64,000 nucleotides of DNA, taken from Maribacter polysaccharolyticus. GTDB lineage: Bacteria; Bacteroidota; Bacteroidia; Flavobacteriales; Flavobacteriaceae. Position numbers and translations under genes: made by a program. The stretch spans positions 818,342-882,341 of the forward strand of contig NZ_JARBUY010000002.1 in assembly GCF_028882255.1 (NCBI RefSeq). Direction: 5' to 3'. The notes beneath the pieces were generated by a model. The model was not told the origin of the DNA. It did not search any database and saw only the letters and a program-made list of their open reading frames with translations. Numbering within the stretch: position 1 is the first letter of the stretch; each line of letters opens with the position of its first letter. Shown in pieces: positions 35,790-44,224 of the stretch.

Positions 35790-36356
35790 ATGAAACCCGA
35801 AAAAGGAGAAACCGACCTCATAAAAAAATTAAAGAATCCAAAGCAAAAAAATAAAGCCTTCGAGGATTTGCTTGATGCATATCAAGAACGACTCTATTGG
35901 CATATCCGGAAAATTGTCCTGACTCACGATAATGCCAATGATGTACTTCAAAACACCTTCGTTAGAGTTTATAATGGCATTGGGAATTTCAAAGGGAACA
36001 GTACACTACACACTTGGATGTTTCGGATTGCATTCAATGAATCCATCCGGTTTTTGGAAAAGAACAAAATAAAACCGGCTTTTAACCAAAATGGGGACAA
36101 TAACGATTACCTCAATAATTTAACCCAGGATGCCTATTTTGATGGAGAAGAGGTACAGTTAAAACTTCATGCTATTATTTCCCGTCTATCGGAAAAACAA
36201 CAACGGGTATTCCAAATGAAATATTTTGATGATTTGAGCTTTCATGAAATATCAGAAATATTGGATGTAAGCGAGAACACCTTAAAATCGTCCTATTACA
36301 GTGCTGTAAAAACAATCGAAAAGGAAATTGTTTGCGATACGATACAAACTAATTGA
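35790..36356 (+). CDS. ECF-type RNA polymerase sigma factor
   Basis: A 188-residue sigma-70 family protein. Region 2 includes FEDLLDAYQERLYWHIRKIV, DNANDVLQNTFVRVY and NFKGNSTLHTWMFRIAFNES; region 4 has LSEKQQRVFQMKYFDDLSFHEISEILDVSENTLKSSYYSAVKTIEK. The gap of 216 bases upstream holds no gene and likely contains its promoter. The gene just downstream encodes a single-pass membrane protein in the place of an anti-sigma factor. Confidence 0.92.
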   Translation: MKPEKGETDLIKKLKNPKQKNKAFEDLLDAYQERLYWHIRKIVLTHDNANDVLQNTFVRVYNGIGNFKGNSTLHTWMFRIAFNESIRFLEKNKIKPAFNQNGDNNDYLNNLTQDAYFDGEEVQLKLHAIISRLSEKQQRVFQMKYFDDLSFHEISEILDVSENTLKSSYYSAVKTIEKEIVCDTIQTN

Positions 36357-36380
36357 AAATAAAAAGGTCTAATATATACC

Positions 36381-36932
36381 ATGGCAAAGAAGAATAAAAA
36401 AAGTAAGAACCCAATTGGGCAATACCGAAAAGGCTTTTTAAATGATGATATCGATAAAAAAGGACTTGCCCAAGAGCATAAAGAGTATCTAGGGATGGAT
36501 ATTCCCGATAACTATTTCTCAATATCCAAAAACGATATTTTAAAAAGTATACCAATGGAAAAAGAACAAAAAAGAACCGTGTTTGGGCTAAGACCAATGA
36601 TAGCCTATCCGATCGCAGCTTCAATTGTTTTACTAATAGGTTTTATGATTTGGCTGCAAAATGACCCATCAACCATTGAACCACAAACTGTAAATGTTGA
36701 GCAAATGAATTCAATGGATTTATATTCCGATGATTTCTTGGTTTCCTCACTTCTTATAGATGATGCGGATATGGATGGTTTTATGGATGATTATATCCTT
36801 AACGAAATAATCGTTGAAGCAGAACTATCAGAACAACAGCTGGAAAATATATTCATCAATTCTCTTTTTGTGGAAGATTCGATGATAAATGGATACATCG
36901 ATAAAAGCCTGATTGAAAATGTCGTTTTATAA
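36381..36932 (+). CDS. Single-pass membrane protein, probable anti-sigma factor
   Basis: A 183-residue protein with a basic N-terminal cytoplasmic part (KKNKKSKNPIGQYRKGF), one transmembrane helix at about 72-91 (MIAYPIAASIVLLIGFMIWL) and an acidic periplasmic tail rich in Asp, Glu and Ile. Topology and position 24 bases behind the ECF sigma gene fit an anti-sigma factor, but no zinc-binding or FecR domain is visible. Of unknown family. Confidence 0.6.
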   Translation: MAKKNKKSKNPIGQYRKGFLNDDIDKKGLAQEHKEYLGMDIPDNYFSISKNDILKSIPMEKEQKRTVFGLRPMIAYPIAASIVLLIGFMIWLQNDPSTIEPQTVNVEQMNSMDLYSDDFLVSSLLIDDADMDGFMDDYILNEIIVEAELSEQQLENIFINSLFVEDSMINGYIDKSLIENVVL

Positions 36933-37004
36933 TATTCAAAACAAACTTTATTGAACTTATTGGTTCTAACGATAAAAAGCACCTAACAATATAAAATTAT
37001 AATC

Positions 37005-37520
37005 ATGAAAACAACAGTAAAAACATTAATCGCACTTTTTGGTTTCGCAATGCTTTTAACTTCAGGGAGTTTTCTATTTGCACAGGAAACCGATTTTGGT
37101 CCGATCATGGAGCAGTTATCTACACAACAGCAGGAAATGCTAAGAACACAACGTCAATTAATGTTACAAAATCGCGAACAACTTAGAGCAACCTTGACAG
37201 ATCAACAGTTGGCCATTTTGCAAGATCAAACCCAAACTAGGGAACAAATAAGATTACGTTTAATGGAATCTTTTTCCGATGAGCAAAACCAATTATGTGA
37301 AAATCAAGAAAATCAATTACGGGAAGTAAGAAATCAATTCAGACAATCCTTAACCGAGGAGCAACGTCAAATGTTACGGGAACGTGTACAACAAAACAGA
37401 CAATCCAGCGGTCAAGGTGAAATAAGAAACCAGAAGGGCTTTGGCGGTGATGGCGAACGGGTAAGAAATGGACAAGGTACTGGCAGTGGAAACGGGAACG
37501 GAAGTGGAGGAGGAAATTAA
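37005..37520 (+). CDS. Exported Gln/Arg-rich protein, Spy/CpxP-like
   Basis: A 171-residue periplasmic protein (signal peptide ending near SFLFAQ). The body is helical and consists of repeated Q/R/L segments (LSTQQQEMLRTQRQLMLQ, SLTEEQRQMLRERVQQ), a pattern like Spy/CpxP-type periplasmic chaperones and metal or stress sensors. The C terminus is a Gly/Asn/Ser-rich low-complexity tail. It is probably controlled by the neighbouring ECF sigma factor. No LTxxQ motif pair in the strict form is present, so the family link is tentative. Confidence 0.6.
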   Translation: MKTTVKTLIALFGFAMLLTSGSFLFAQETDFGPIMEQLSTQQQEMLRTQRQLMLQNREQLRATLTDQQLAILQDQTQTREQIRLRLMESFSDEQNQLCENQENQLREVRNQFRQSLTEEQRQMLRERVQQNRQSSGQGEIRNQKGFGGDGERVRNGQGTGSGNGNGSGGGN

Positions 37521-37533
37521 ATTCGGCTAAAAG

Positions 37534-38439
37534 ATGAAACTTCATCGTTCCAAATCCGCCAAAGGATTACTAGCAATTTGGTTGCTGCTGTTTACAGTGG
37601 CAACCTCTGATTCATTATATGCACAAGAACCGGAAGAAGATGAAATCGATTTACTTTTGGATGATCTATTCTTTAACGAACAACAATTCATAGATGACAT
37701 TTTAAACTCATTCAACACCTATAATTTCATTTACGCAAACACATCGTTTTATAATAATACGTTTTTCTCAGGGCGAGATTCCGGCATCGACCAATTCAGT
37801 ATCGTTCCGCAATTATCCTATTATGATTCTTCGGGATTCAATGTGAGTGTTTCCGGGATTTTTTATGAAACCTTTAAGCCTAATTGGGATTATACCACGG
37901 TGTCTGTTGGCTATTTTAACACCTTGGGTAAAGAAAAACAGGTTACCTATAATGCTGGATATACCCGATTTTTTTATTCAGATGGTTGGGACACTTTTAC
38001 AAACTCGTTAAGTTTAAGTCTGGGATTACGAACCCAAAAACGAACTTTAGGTACAAAACTGGGTATTTCCTATTTGTTTGGGTCTGATGGATCTTTACAG
38101 ATTACATCACAGACGTATGCCCATATTACGATTGCGAGACAAAAAAAGTCAGTGTTGAAATTCAATCCCAAACTTAACTTCCTGATCGCACAACAAACGA
38201 TCGCATTAGAGCAATTGAACACCCAAGACACAGATCAATCTACCGAAATCATCTTTAATGATATATTCGATTTACTAAATACACAAATAAACCTACCCTT
38301 AACACTGTCTACCAAGTCATGGGATTTTGAAGTAGGATATAATATTAATATTCCCTCTCCTGTAGAATCTGAAACTAAATTGAAAACAACCGGTTTTTTT
38401 AACCTTTCCGTCGGTTATTTGATTGATTTGGATAGGTAG
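37534..38439 (+). CDS. Predicted outer-membrane beta-barrel protein
   Basis: A 301-residue exported protein (signal peptide ending near SLYAQ), then an acidic linker and many alternating amphipathic strands (FNVSVSGIFYETF, TTVSVGYFNTL, VTYNAGYTRFFY, NSLSLSLGLRTQ, WDFEVGYNINI, GFFNLSVGYLI). It closes with an aromatic-rich strand near the C terminus. Function unknown. It follows the Spy-like gene by 13 bases and belongs to the same envelope-stress-like group. Confidence 0.65.
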   Translation: MKLHRSKSAKGLLAIWLLLFTVATSDSLYAQEPEEDEIDLLLDDLFFNEQQFIDDILNSFNTYNFIYANTSFYNNTFFSGRDSGIDQFSIVPQLSYYDSSGFNVSVSGIFYETFKPNWDYTTVSVGYFNTLGKEKQVTYNAGYTRFFYSDGWDTFTNSLSLSLGLRTQKRTLGTKLGISYLFGSDGSLQITSQTYAHITIARQKKSVLKFNPKLNFLIAQQTIALEQLNTQDTDQSTEIIFNDIFDLLNTQINLPLTLSTKSWDFEVGYNINIPSPVESETKLKTTGFFNLSVGYLIDLDR

Positions 38440-38668
38440 GGCAATTGATCCGGTTTCTATGAAACAAGGTATATGAACCATGACAAGTCCTGTGTTAATA
38501 CTATTGGGTCACCGCCTAGGGGTATTACCGGTCGAAGAGTATTAAGCCCCTAAACTTTCCATTCTAAAGGCCTATCGATAATTTTAGTGGTTGCCGATCC
38601 AGGCTCCCGTTCAGAAATTCCCGATCTTTCGAAAACCTATAATGAGTTCGGCAATTCCCTAAAATAAA
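38440..38668. other. Non-coding stretch before the element boundary
   Basis: About 230 bases between the outer-membrane protein gene and the terminator at 38669. No reading frame of note, no tRNA and no clear promoter was found. Confidence 0.4.
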
Positions 38669-38690
38669 AAACCCACCGAGAGGTGGGTTT
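38669..38690. terminator. Strong bidirectional terminator hairpin
   Basis: AAACCCACC at 38669-38677 pairs perfectly with GGTGGGTTT at 38682-38690 around a GAGA loop, with an A-rich run on the left and T-rich run (AGTTTTTT) on the right. It works in both directions in principle. It lies 10 bases from a tRNA-3'-end-like sequence on the - strand and was probably that tRNA's terminator. Confidence 0.85.
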
Positions 38691-38700
38691 AGTTTTTTGT

Positions 38701-38815
38701 GACCTGGCTGGGGCTCGAACCTCATGTGCTCATCCCAGTCAGAGTGGGGTATTTGCTAATGTTCACGTTTCATGTTGACGATTTGTGAACTTTTATGATG
38801 TAAATTATGTCAAAG
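38701..38815. repeat. tRNA-3'-end fragment and element end (copy B), candidate att site
   Basis: Read on the - strand, 38701-38721 gives TTCGAGCCCCAGCCAGGTC: a T loop (TTCGAGC), 3' strand of a T stem (CCCAG) and 3' strand of an acceptor stem (CCAGGTC). The 5' strand of the T stem does not pair (TGAGG would be required to match CCCAG), and no anticodon arm follows, so the tRNA is cut exactly inside the T arm. Tyrosine-recombinase elements typically use such tRNA 3' ends as attachment sites. CATGTTGACGATTTGTGA at 38771-38788 is shared with copy A at 23143. The intact tRNA would be at the far end of the element. Confidence 0.6.
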
Positions 38816-39309
38816 TAACTTTCGTTGTGCAAATATAATATTTCGAAATCTTAATTTTAAATAGAGACCATTTTTAATTAATTGAAGTTATGTACTAAAA
38901 CCCACTCAGCACATTTCCCTACATTCCGCAAAACGCTACATTCCGGGAAAAGAGCTTCCCTACAAAGGTCTTGGACACAATCCCCAATTTCGACTTTCCT
39001 TTCCGTTAAACCTTCCCGATGCTCTGGGAAGGAACACTTCATTCCCGAGCCGAAATCGTGAATAGCGTCCGCCAAATCGGAATTCCATTATTCATTTGTT
39101 ACCGCTTCCTATGCTTTAATACTTCACGTAAGCCTTTAGACCCACTTCCGCACCCTCACTGCCCAACCTTTTTTTGACAGCAAAACAACAACATTCATTT
39201 TTGGACGGCGGCATAAACCGCTCTCGTTGCACTTCACTTTTTATACGCCTTACCAAACCTGAATATTGAACCACACCAAGCAACAAAAAAAGGTAACAGC
39301 GAGGGCGCT
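38816..39309. other. Non-coding left end of the conjugative element
   Basis: About 490 bases lacking a supported gene. A 65-codon - strand frame at 38878-39075 has no recognisable features. The region has short C/T-rich tracts (ACATTCCG repeats at 38920-38950) but no clear hairpin. It lies between the candidate attachment site and the first element gene. Confidence 0.4.
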
Positions 39310-39483
39310 ATGGGAAGTAAATCTAAAATGAATCTTATGAAATCGTACAAAAACATCAAAAAGGAAGCGGAACCAAAGAAAACAAAAAAGGAAAACGCTC
39401 AAGATATAATAAGTAAATCACTTCAAAAAAATAGAAACGCAAACTGTCTGAATGGTTCAGATAGTATTTTAATCAATTTTTAA
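39310..39483 (+). CDS. Small Lys-rich protein upstream of ssb
   Basis: A 57-residue frame starting MGSKSKMNLMKSYKNIKKEA and ending 10 bases before the ssb start. It is strongly basic (about a quarter Lys/Arg) and hydrophilic with no membrane segment. Tight spacing to ssb suggests co-transcription. An internal ATG at 39337 could also serve. No family known; a DNA-associated accessory of the element is a guess. Confidence 0.45.
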   Translation: MGSKSKMNLMKSYKNIKKEAEPKKTKKENAQDIISKSLQKNRNANCLNGSDSILINF

Positions 39484-39493
39484 ATATTTTATC

Positions 39494-39850
39494 ATGAGTA
39501 CTTTAAAAAATCACGTACAGTTAATTGGAAACGTTGGACAAGAACCAACCATTACAAATCTTGAAAGCGGTAAGAAAGTCGCCCGTTTTTCATTGGCAAC
39601 AAACGAGTATTACAAAGATGCCAAAGGCGAAAAAACACAGACTACAGATTGGCACACCGTCGTAGCCTGGGGCAAGACTGCTGAAATTATTGAAAAATAT
39701 GTAGTCAAGGGAAAAGAAGTAGGAGTAACAGGCAAACTTAGAACCCGGACCTATACTACCGATGACGGTAACCAACGCTATGTAACCGAAGTAGAGGCTA
39801 GTGAAATTCTTTTACTAGGAACAAAGAACGGTAATAGTTCGACCGAGTAA
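39494..39850 (+). CDS. ssb: Single-stranded DNA-binding protein
   Basis: A 118-residue SSB made of one OB fold: LKNHVQLIGNVGQEPTITNLE, KVARFSLATNEYYKD, TDWHTVVAWGKTAEIIEKYVVKGKEVGVTGKLRTR and YVTEVEASEILLLG. It lacks the long acidic-tip tail of chromosomal SSBs and is shorter, as is common for plasmid and conjugative-element copies. It would coat the transferred single strand in the recipient. A hairpin terminator follows. Confidence 0.95.
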   Translation: MSTLKNHVQLIGNVGQEPTITNLESGKKVARFSLATNEYYKDAKGEKTQTTDWHTVVAWGKTAEIIEKYVVKGKEVGVTGKLRTRTYTTDDGNQRYVTEVEASEILLLGTKNGNSSTE

Positions 39851-39860
39851 CTCTAAAAAT

Positions 39861-39897
39861 AAAGAGGGCGCTCCACGAGAAAGTTTCGCCCTCTTTT
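39861..39897 (+). terminator. Rho-independent terminator after ssb
   Basis: GAGGGCG at 39864-39870 pairs with CGCCCTC at 39887-39893, followed by TTTTA. It sits 14 bases after the ssb stop. Confidence 0.8.
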
Positions 39898-39924
39898 ACA
39901 TTATTAATCTCTAAGAAAATAACA

Positions 39925-40305
39925 ATGAAAGCACAAGTTAAAGAAATACTAGAAGGCTTACAACATTTCCACGGATCAGAAACGATTTTTCAGATACCCC
40001 TCACTAGAACGCGATACACCAACGGAATTAAATATTTGGCTTCGGTCGCGGACTGTTATTGGCTGATTACAGATGCTTCGGTAATCGCCAAAAATTTGAT
40101 GGATAAAAGCTATTTTATTACCATTGATTTTAAACGGCTTTCCATGGAAGAACAGGATGCCATGGGTCATGAAGCAGTCATTATCTATAGTGACGGAAAC
40201 GACAATGTATTGGAAAAACACAAATACGATTTTACCGATTTTCCCCTGGATGAATTGCGTTTGTTTTTCGTGGATAACACCTTAATGCTTCCCAATGAAT
40301 ATTAA
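39925..40305 (+). CDS. Element-associated hypothetical protein, DUF6876-like
   Basis: A 126-residue soluble protein. It has alternating strands and helices (GTRYTNGIKYLASVADCYWLIT-like middle, SYFITIDFKRL, AVIIYSDGNDNVLEKHKYDFTDFPLDEL, FFVDNTLMLPNEY). Proteins like this are frequent hypothetical genes in Bacteroidota conjugative elements. I recognise the general type and not a function. The next gene starts inside its last codons. Confidence 0.6.
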   Translation: MKAQVKEILEGLQHFHGSETIFQIPLTRTRYTNGIKYLASVADCYWLITDASVIAKNLMDKSYFITIDFKRLSMEEQDAMGHEAVIIYSDGNDNVLEKHKYDFTDFPLDELRLFFVDNTLMLPNEY

Positions 40306-40513
40306 TTTGGATATACCGTTTCGTCTCAACTTCAATAATTTGGATGGAGAGACCCAAGAAAAACTCATGCAACAATCTAGACATGAAGTAGAACAAAAAT
40401 GTGGTGCGGATATTAAAGTCTATGCGAGGGAAAATCATCTGGACTACGAAACTCTGTTGGAAGAGGAAGCTATTAAAAATCTGTATAACCATAAGTTCAA
40501 GTTTACAGTTTAG
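40295..40513 (+). CDS. Small hypothetical protein of the element
   Basis: A 72-residue, charged, probably helical protein (NFNNLDGETQEKLMQQSRHEVEQKCG, LDYETLLEEEAIKNLYNHKF). It overlaps the preceding gene by 11 bases, which suggests translational coupling. No known domain. Confidence 0.55.
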   Translation: MNINLDIPFRLNFNNLDGETQEKLMQQSRHEVEQKCGADIKVYARENHLDYETLLEEEAIKNLYNHKFKFTV

Positions 40514-40926
40514 CATTAATATATACTCATTAAGAACCTTTGAATTTTCAAGCGTTTTTTTATTCCCTTTTTTCAAAAAATCAGTATCTTTAATATCTTG
40601 AAATCCAGTACGGATTTTAACAGTATGCCTGTCCAATATTTTGACTTTCGCTGACAGGCTTACCCATCTAGTTTGATTTAATAGGAATTTGTTGTTCCCA
40701 AAAAAGTAATTGGCCGACTACCAATGTGCAGAAGTTTTCAGTTCGCTGACGCGAACGAAAAGGAATAGCAAGAGGGCAACACGCTATCGCGACGTTGCGT
40801 GGATATATTGGAATTAAAATATTGTAAATCAATACTTTAAGTCAATATAAAAAACCGTATGTCAATGGGTTTTGCAGCAAACAGCTCCGAATCCCCCATA
40901 AACAGGTATTTTTTTGCAGCAAATAC
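40514..40926 (+). other. Candidate oriT/control region before mobilisation genes
   Basis: About 410 non-coding bases directly upstream of the mobilisation operon. It contains three inverted repeats: GCCTGTC (40627-40633)/GACAGGC (40653-40659); GTTCGC (40741-40746) TGAC GCGAAC (40751-40756); GCAAC (40776-40780)/GTTGC (40794-40798). The 12-base direct repeat TTTTGCAGCAAA occurs at 40870-40881 and 40912-40923, 42 bases apart, the second ending just before the ATG. Hairpins and iterons beside relaxase genes are typical of transfer origins; the nick site is not identifiable. A TATCTTTA box at 40585-40592 may be a promoter. Confidence 0.5.
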
Positions 40927-41481
40927 ATGGAAGAGTACTCAAAATATAATTTTTCGGCCATCAATGTCAAAAAGGACATCGCTTCAAGATTTAGGGATTT
41001 TTCAAAACAGATTTCTAAATCCAATACAGAGGCATTGGAGGCCATGCTGAACTTTTTTGACTGGAACGATCTTTCCCCGCATGACAATTTGGGAGTCAGG
41101 AACGATGGTACAAAGAAACGGATCAACGCCCTAATAGCGATTGTCAAGAATATTGAAAAGAACGGTATAAACCCGACCAAGGCGATGATGCAATTGCTGT
41201 TCGAACAGGTCCCACCCAAAGATGAAGAGCCCGATCTCATAGAAATCGGCCCCCAAGAAACCGTATCGGATATGCATTTTCAAGATGCGATGGAAGCGAT
41301 CGAACTACGAAAGGAAAGGAACAACCTCAAAAACGAATTGGAGGAAACCCGGAAAAAGTTCGGGGCATTTATTTTTGAAAGAGTAAAAGAAACCCGGACG
41401 GGTTTTGGGAAATCCAGATTGTATCTGGATATGAACCTGGAGGAATTCAGGGAACTGCAATCAAAATATAAAAATCAATAA
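40927..41481 (+). CDS. BfmA/BtgA-family mobilisation accessory protein
   Basis: A 184-residue protein with an N-terminal small DNA-binding-like part (INVKKDIASRFRDFSKQIS, EALEAMLNFFDWNDLS) and a C-terminal coiled coil (DAMEAIELRKERNNLKNELEETRKKFG-like). This layout and its place directly before the relaxase match the BtgA/BfmA accessory proteins of Bacteroides mobilisable elements, which help the relaxase bind oriT. It is separated from the relaxase gene by one base. Confidence 0.75.
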   Translation: MEEYSKYNFSAINVKKDIASRFRDFSKQISKSNTEALEAMLNFFDWNDLSPHDNLGVRNDGTKKRINALIAIVKNIEKNGINPTKAMMQLLFEQVPPKDEEPDLIEIGPQETVSDMHFQDAMEAIELRKERNNLKNELEETRKKFGAFIFERVKETRTGFGKSRLYLDMNLEEFRELQSKYKNQ

Positions 41482-41482
41482 T

Positions 41483-42508
41483 ATGTACATCAGTATTACC
41501 CGACAGCATATTGACCATACATTTTCACAAAGTTCAGCGGATTTCGTTACGTATTTGGAAAAGGAAAATGAGGGAAGAACACCAGAGTTACAAGAACACT
41601 TTTTTGACCAAAACAATGACTTCGTCACTCCAGAAAAAGTGATCAAGGAAATCGATGGCAATACGGCCAAACTGAAAAGGAAGGAACCGAAATTCTATGC
41701 GATCACCATCAGTCCCAGTCAAAAGGAACTGAAAGCCATCAACAATGACCGGGAATTATTGAAAAAATATGTACGGGAAGTGATGAAGGATTATTCAGCT
41801 GCCTTTTATCGGAATCAGCCCGTACCTGTGAACAGTCTCAAGTATTATGCGAAAATTGAGTATGAACGGACCTATAAAGGCTTTGATAGGGAAGTTAAGG
41901 AGAACCGGGTATATAAAGCACAAATAGCTAAACTGGAGCATGATATCCGGAAAACACGACGGGGTGAGATGGTAGGTAATGTGCAAAACCTTCAACGGCA
42001 GGTTGACAAACTTAAAAAAGGAATTCCACATCGCCTCAATGGCAAGGCCATCGAACAGGGAATGAAAAAGCCTGGGCTACAGACCCACATCCATATTATC
42101 ATGAGCCGTAAGGACGTGACCAATAGATATAGCCTTTCCCCCGGAAGTAAGTATATGGAATCGGAATCCCTCTTAAATGGGAAAAAGGTCAAGCGAGGGT
42201 TTAATCGGGACCAATTTTTCGAGAACGCTGAAAAGACCTTTGACAGACTCTTTACTTACAATCGGAACTTTGTGGAAACCTATACCGCACGAAAGACCTA
42301 TATCAAAAATCCACATGCCTACTTTGCCCGTTTATTGAAACTTCCCATTAACGAGCGAAGTGCGGCATTCCAACTATTGGGGAAGACCGGAGTAACCGTT
42401 CCCATGCTGAACATTCCCAAAGGCAAGGTCGATTTGGCCCTTAAGACCATCAAACAGTTTAAAAAAGCCTTGAAGGTGGCCAAGAATGCATCTTCTATCG
42501 GAATCTAA
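41483..42508 (+). CDS. Relaxase/mobilisation nuclease (DUF5712/MobB type)
   Basis: A 341-residue relaxase. The metal-binding signature is in GLQTHIHIIMSRKD (HxH followed by Arg/Asp), as in HUH-type mobilisation nucleases; candidate catalytic tyrosines lie near the N terminus (MYISITRQHIDH, FVTYLEKEN). Central helical region QVDKLKKGIPHRLNGK and conserved SLSPGSKYMES follow. It nicks the transfer origin and carries the strand to the coupling protein encoded next. Confidence 0.8.
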   Translation: MYISITRQHIDHTFSQSSADFVTYLEKENEGRTPELQEHFFDQNNDFVTPEKVIKEIDGNTAKLKRKEPKFYAITISPSQKELKAINNDRELLKKYVREVMKDYSAAFYRNQPVPVNSLKYYAKIEYERTYKGFDREVKENRVYKAQIAKLEHDIRKTRRGEMVGNVQNLQRQVDKLKKGIPHRLNGKAIEQGMKKPGLQTHIHIIMSRKDVTNRYSLSPGSKYMESESLLNGKKVKRGFNRDQFFENAEKTFDRLFTYNRNFVETYTARKTYIKNPHAYFARLLKLPINERSAAFQLLGKTGVTVPMLNIPKGKVDLALKTIKQFKKALKVAKNASSIGI

Positions 42509-42528
42509 ATTGATCGAGAACACCAGCT

Positions 42529-44124
42529 ATGGATACCAATACAATGGCAATACTTTTTATAGGATATCCCATGGTCTTGATTGTCTTTTTGGGTAGCTAT
42601 CGGTGGACCGGTTTCGGCTTTGGTATCAACTCCTTCTTTGTCCTTTCCCTAGGGGTAGGGAGCTATTTTATTTGGGATGGACACCTACTGCAGATTTCAT
42701 TGTATGGGCTCCTGCCTTTACAGGTCATTAATACCCTATTTTATATGATGCAGACTTTTGGGCAGGAGCTATCCACAACGGTTAAAAAGTACCATGTAAG
42801 ATTGTCGACCCGGGGCAGGGCACTGCCTATGCGAAATATTCGTCGTGGTGTTTCCATCATTGGCTCAGCGGGCAGTGGCAAAACGGAATCGGTTGTTTAC
42901 CCTCTGTTGAAACACTTTTACAAAAACAGATTCTGTGGGGTGATCTATGACTACAAGCATTTTGAGATTACGGAAATGGCTTACCCCCTGTTTGAAAAAG
43001 GCGAAGTATCGTTTCATATTATCTCGTTCGACGACATCTATGCCAAGGTAAACCCCATAGCACCACGGTATATGGAGGACGAGGAAAGCGTGAACGAAGT
43101 CTCCAGGGTGCTCTTGGAAAACCTGTTGGAACAAAGGGAGTCCATTGCCATGGGCTCCTCCAAATTCTTCAACGATGCCGTTGAGGGGCTGTTGGGCGGG
43201 ATGATATGGAAATTGAAGACCGACCATTCCGAACTTTGCACACTGCCCCATCTCATTGCCATCTACCAATATTTAGGGACCAAGAACCTGATTGCTTGGT
43301 TAAGCTCGAACCTGACGGCAAAAGCGATGGCCGACGCCTTTATCTCTGGAAAGGATTCGGAACGCCAGACCGCCGGGGTGATGGGTACCTTGGCCAACGC
43401 CTTTAAAAAAATAAGTACCCGGCGTATCTTTATGGTGCTTTCGGCAGATGAAATACTTTTGGATATCAACAATCCCAATCATCCTTCCGTGGTATCCGTC
43501 GTGAACAATCCCAAATACGAAACAGCTTATTCTCCGGTGATAGCCACCATCTTACATACAATTACGAAGCAAATGAGTGTCCGAAACAGAAAATCGTCAT
43601 TCGTGCTCATGGAAGAAGCACCTACGATCCGTTTACTGAATATGCATCGAATCCCGGCCACTTTGAGGAGTTATGATATTGCCACGGTATATGTGCTACA
43701 GGATAAGATTCAAAATGATATGACCTATGGGGACAAGGCCAGTCGGGCCATACTGAGCAACCTTTCCTATCAATTTTTCGGAAAGGCCAACGACCCTGAT
43801 ACGGCCAAATACTATGAACGCTTTTTTGAGATCATCAAAAAGCCAACCATAAGTATCAGTAAGAGCAGCAATTGGAATTTTGATTCCAGGATTACCAAAG
43901 GGGAGAGGGAGGTGAGTAAAATCCGTTCGGATGTGTTTTTTAGGTTGAAACAAGGGGAATTCGTAGCCTTTGCGGACGGAAGAGAACGAAAAGTAAGATT
44001 TCCGATCCCACATATCAAAAGGGCCCTGCCCGAACCAAAATATACCTATAACGATGCCGAGATTCAGGCCAATTTTGAACGCATCCATTTGGAGGCCCGG
44101 CAGCTGTTCCGGTCGAAGTCATAG
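42529..44124 (+). CDS. Type IV coupling protein (VirD4/TraG-like)
   Basis: A 531-residue coupling ATPase. N-terminal hydrophobic segments (AILFIGYPMVLIVFLGSY, FFVLSLGVGSYFIW) anchor it. Walker A is GSAGSGKTESVV; Walker B region is SSFVLMEEAPTIRLL; further motifs ATVYVLQDKIQNDM and FFGKANDPDTAKYYERFF are as in Bacteroidota MobC/TraG. It links the relaxosome to the TraG-TraN channel. It follows the relaxase by 20 bases. Confidence 0.9.
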   Translation: MDTNTMAILFIGYPMVLIVFLGSYRWTGFGFGINSFFVLSLGVGSYFIWDGHLLQISLYGLLPLQVINTLFYMMQTFGQELSTTVKKYHVRLSTRGRALPMRNIRRGVSIIGSAGSGKTESVVYPLLKHFYKNRFCGVIYDYKHFEITEMAYPLFEKGEVSFHIISFDDIYAKVNPIAPRYMEDEESVNEVSRVLLENLLEQRESIAMGSSKFFNDAVEGLLGGMIWKLKTDHSELCTLPHLIAIYQYLGTKNLIAWLSSNLTAKAMADAFISGKDSERQTAGVMGTLANAFKKISTRRIFMVLSADEILLDINNPNHPSVVSVVNNPKYETAYSPVIATILHTITKQMSVRNRKSSFVLMEEAPTIRLLNMHRIPATLRSYDIATVYVLQDKIQNDMTYGDKASRAILSNLSYQFFGKANDPDTAKYYERFFEIIKKPTISISKSSNWNFDSRITKGEREVSKIRSDVFFRLKQGEFVAFADGRERKVRFPIPHIKRALPEPKYTYNDAEIQANFERIHLEARQLFRSKS

Positions 44125-44224
44125 GGTGGTAAAATGTTGATAAATAACAAATTACGAATAAAAGTTGTTTTTAAGTGATTACGGGATTTCGTATCTTTAA
44201 GGGTTGGTCCAAAATCAAAAAACT

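Noticed and set aside
38701..38790. Complete tRNA gene on the - strand
   Set aside because: Only the T loop and 3' strands of the T and acceptor stems are present; no anticodon or D arm, and the 5' stem strand does not pair.
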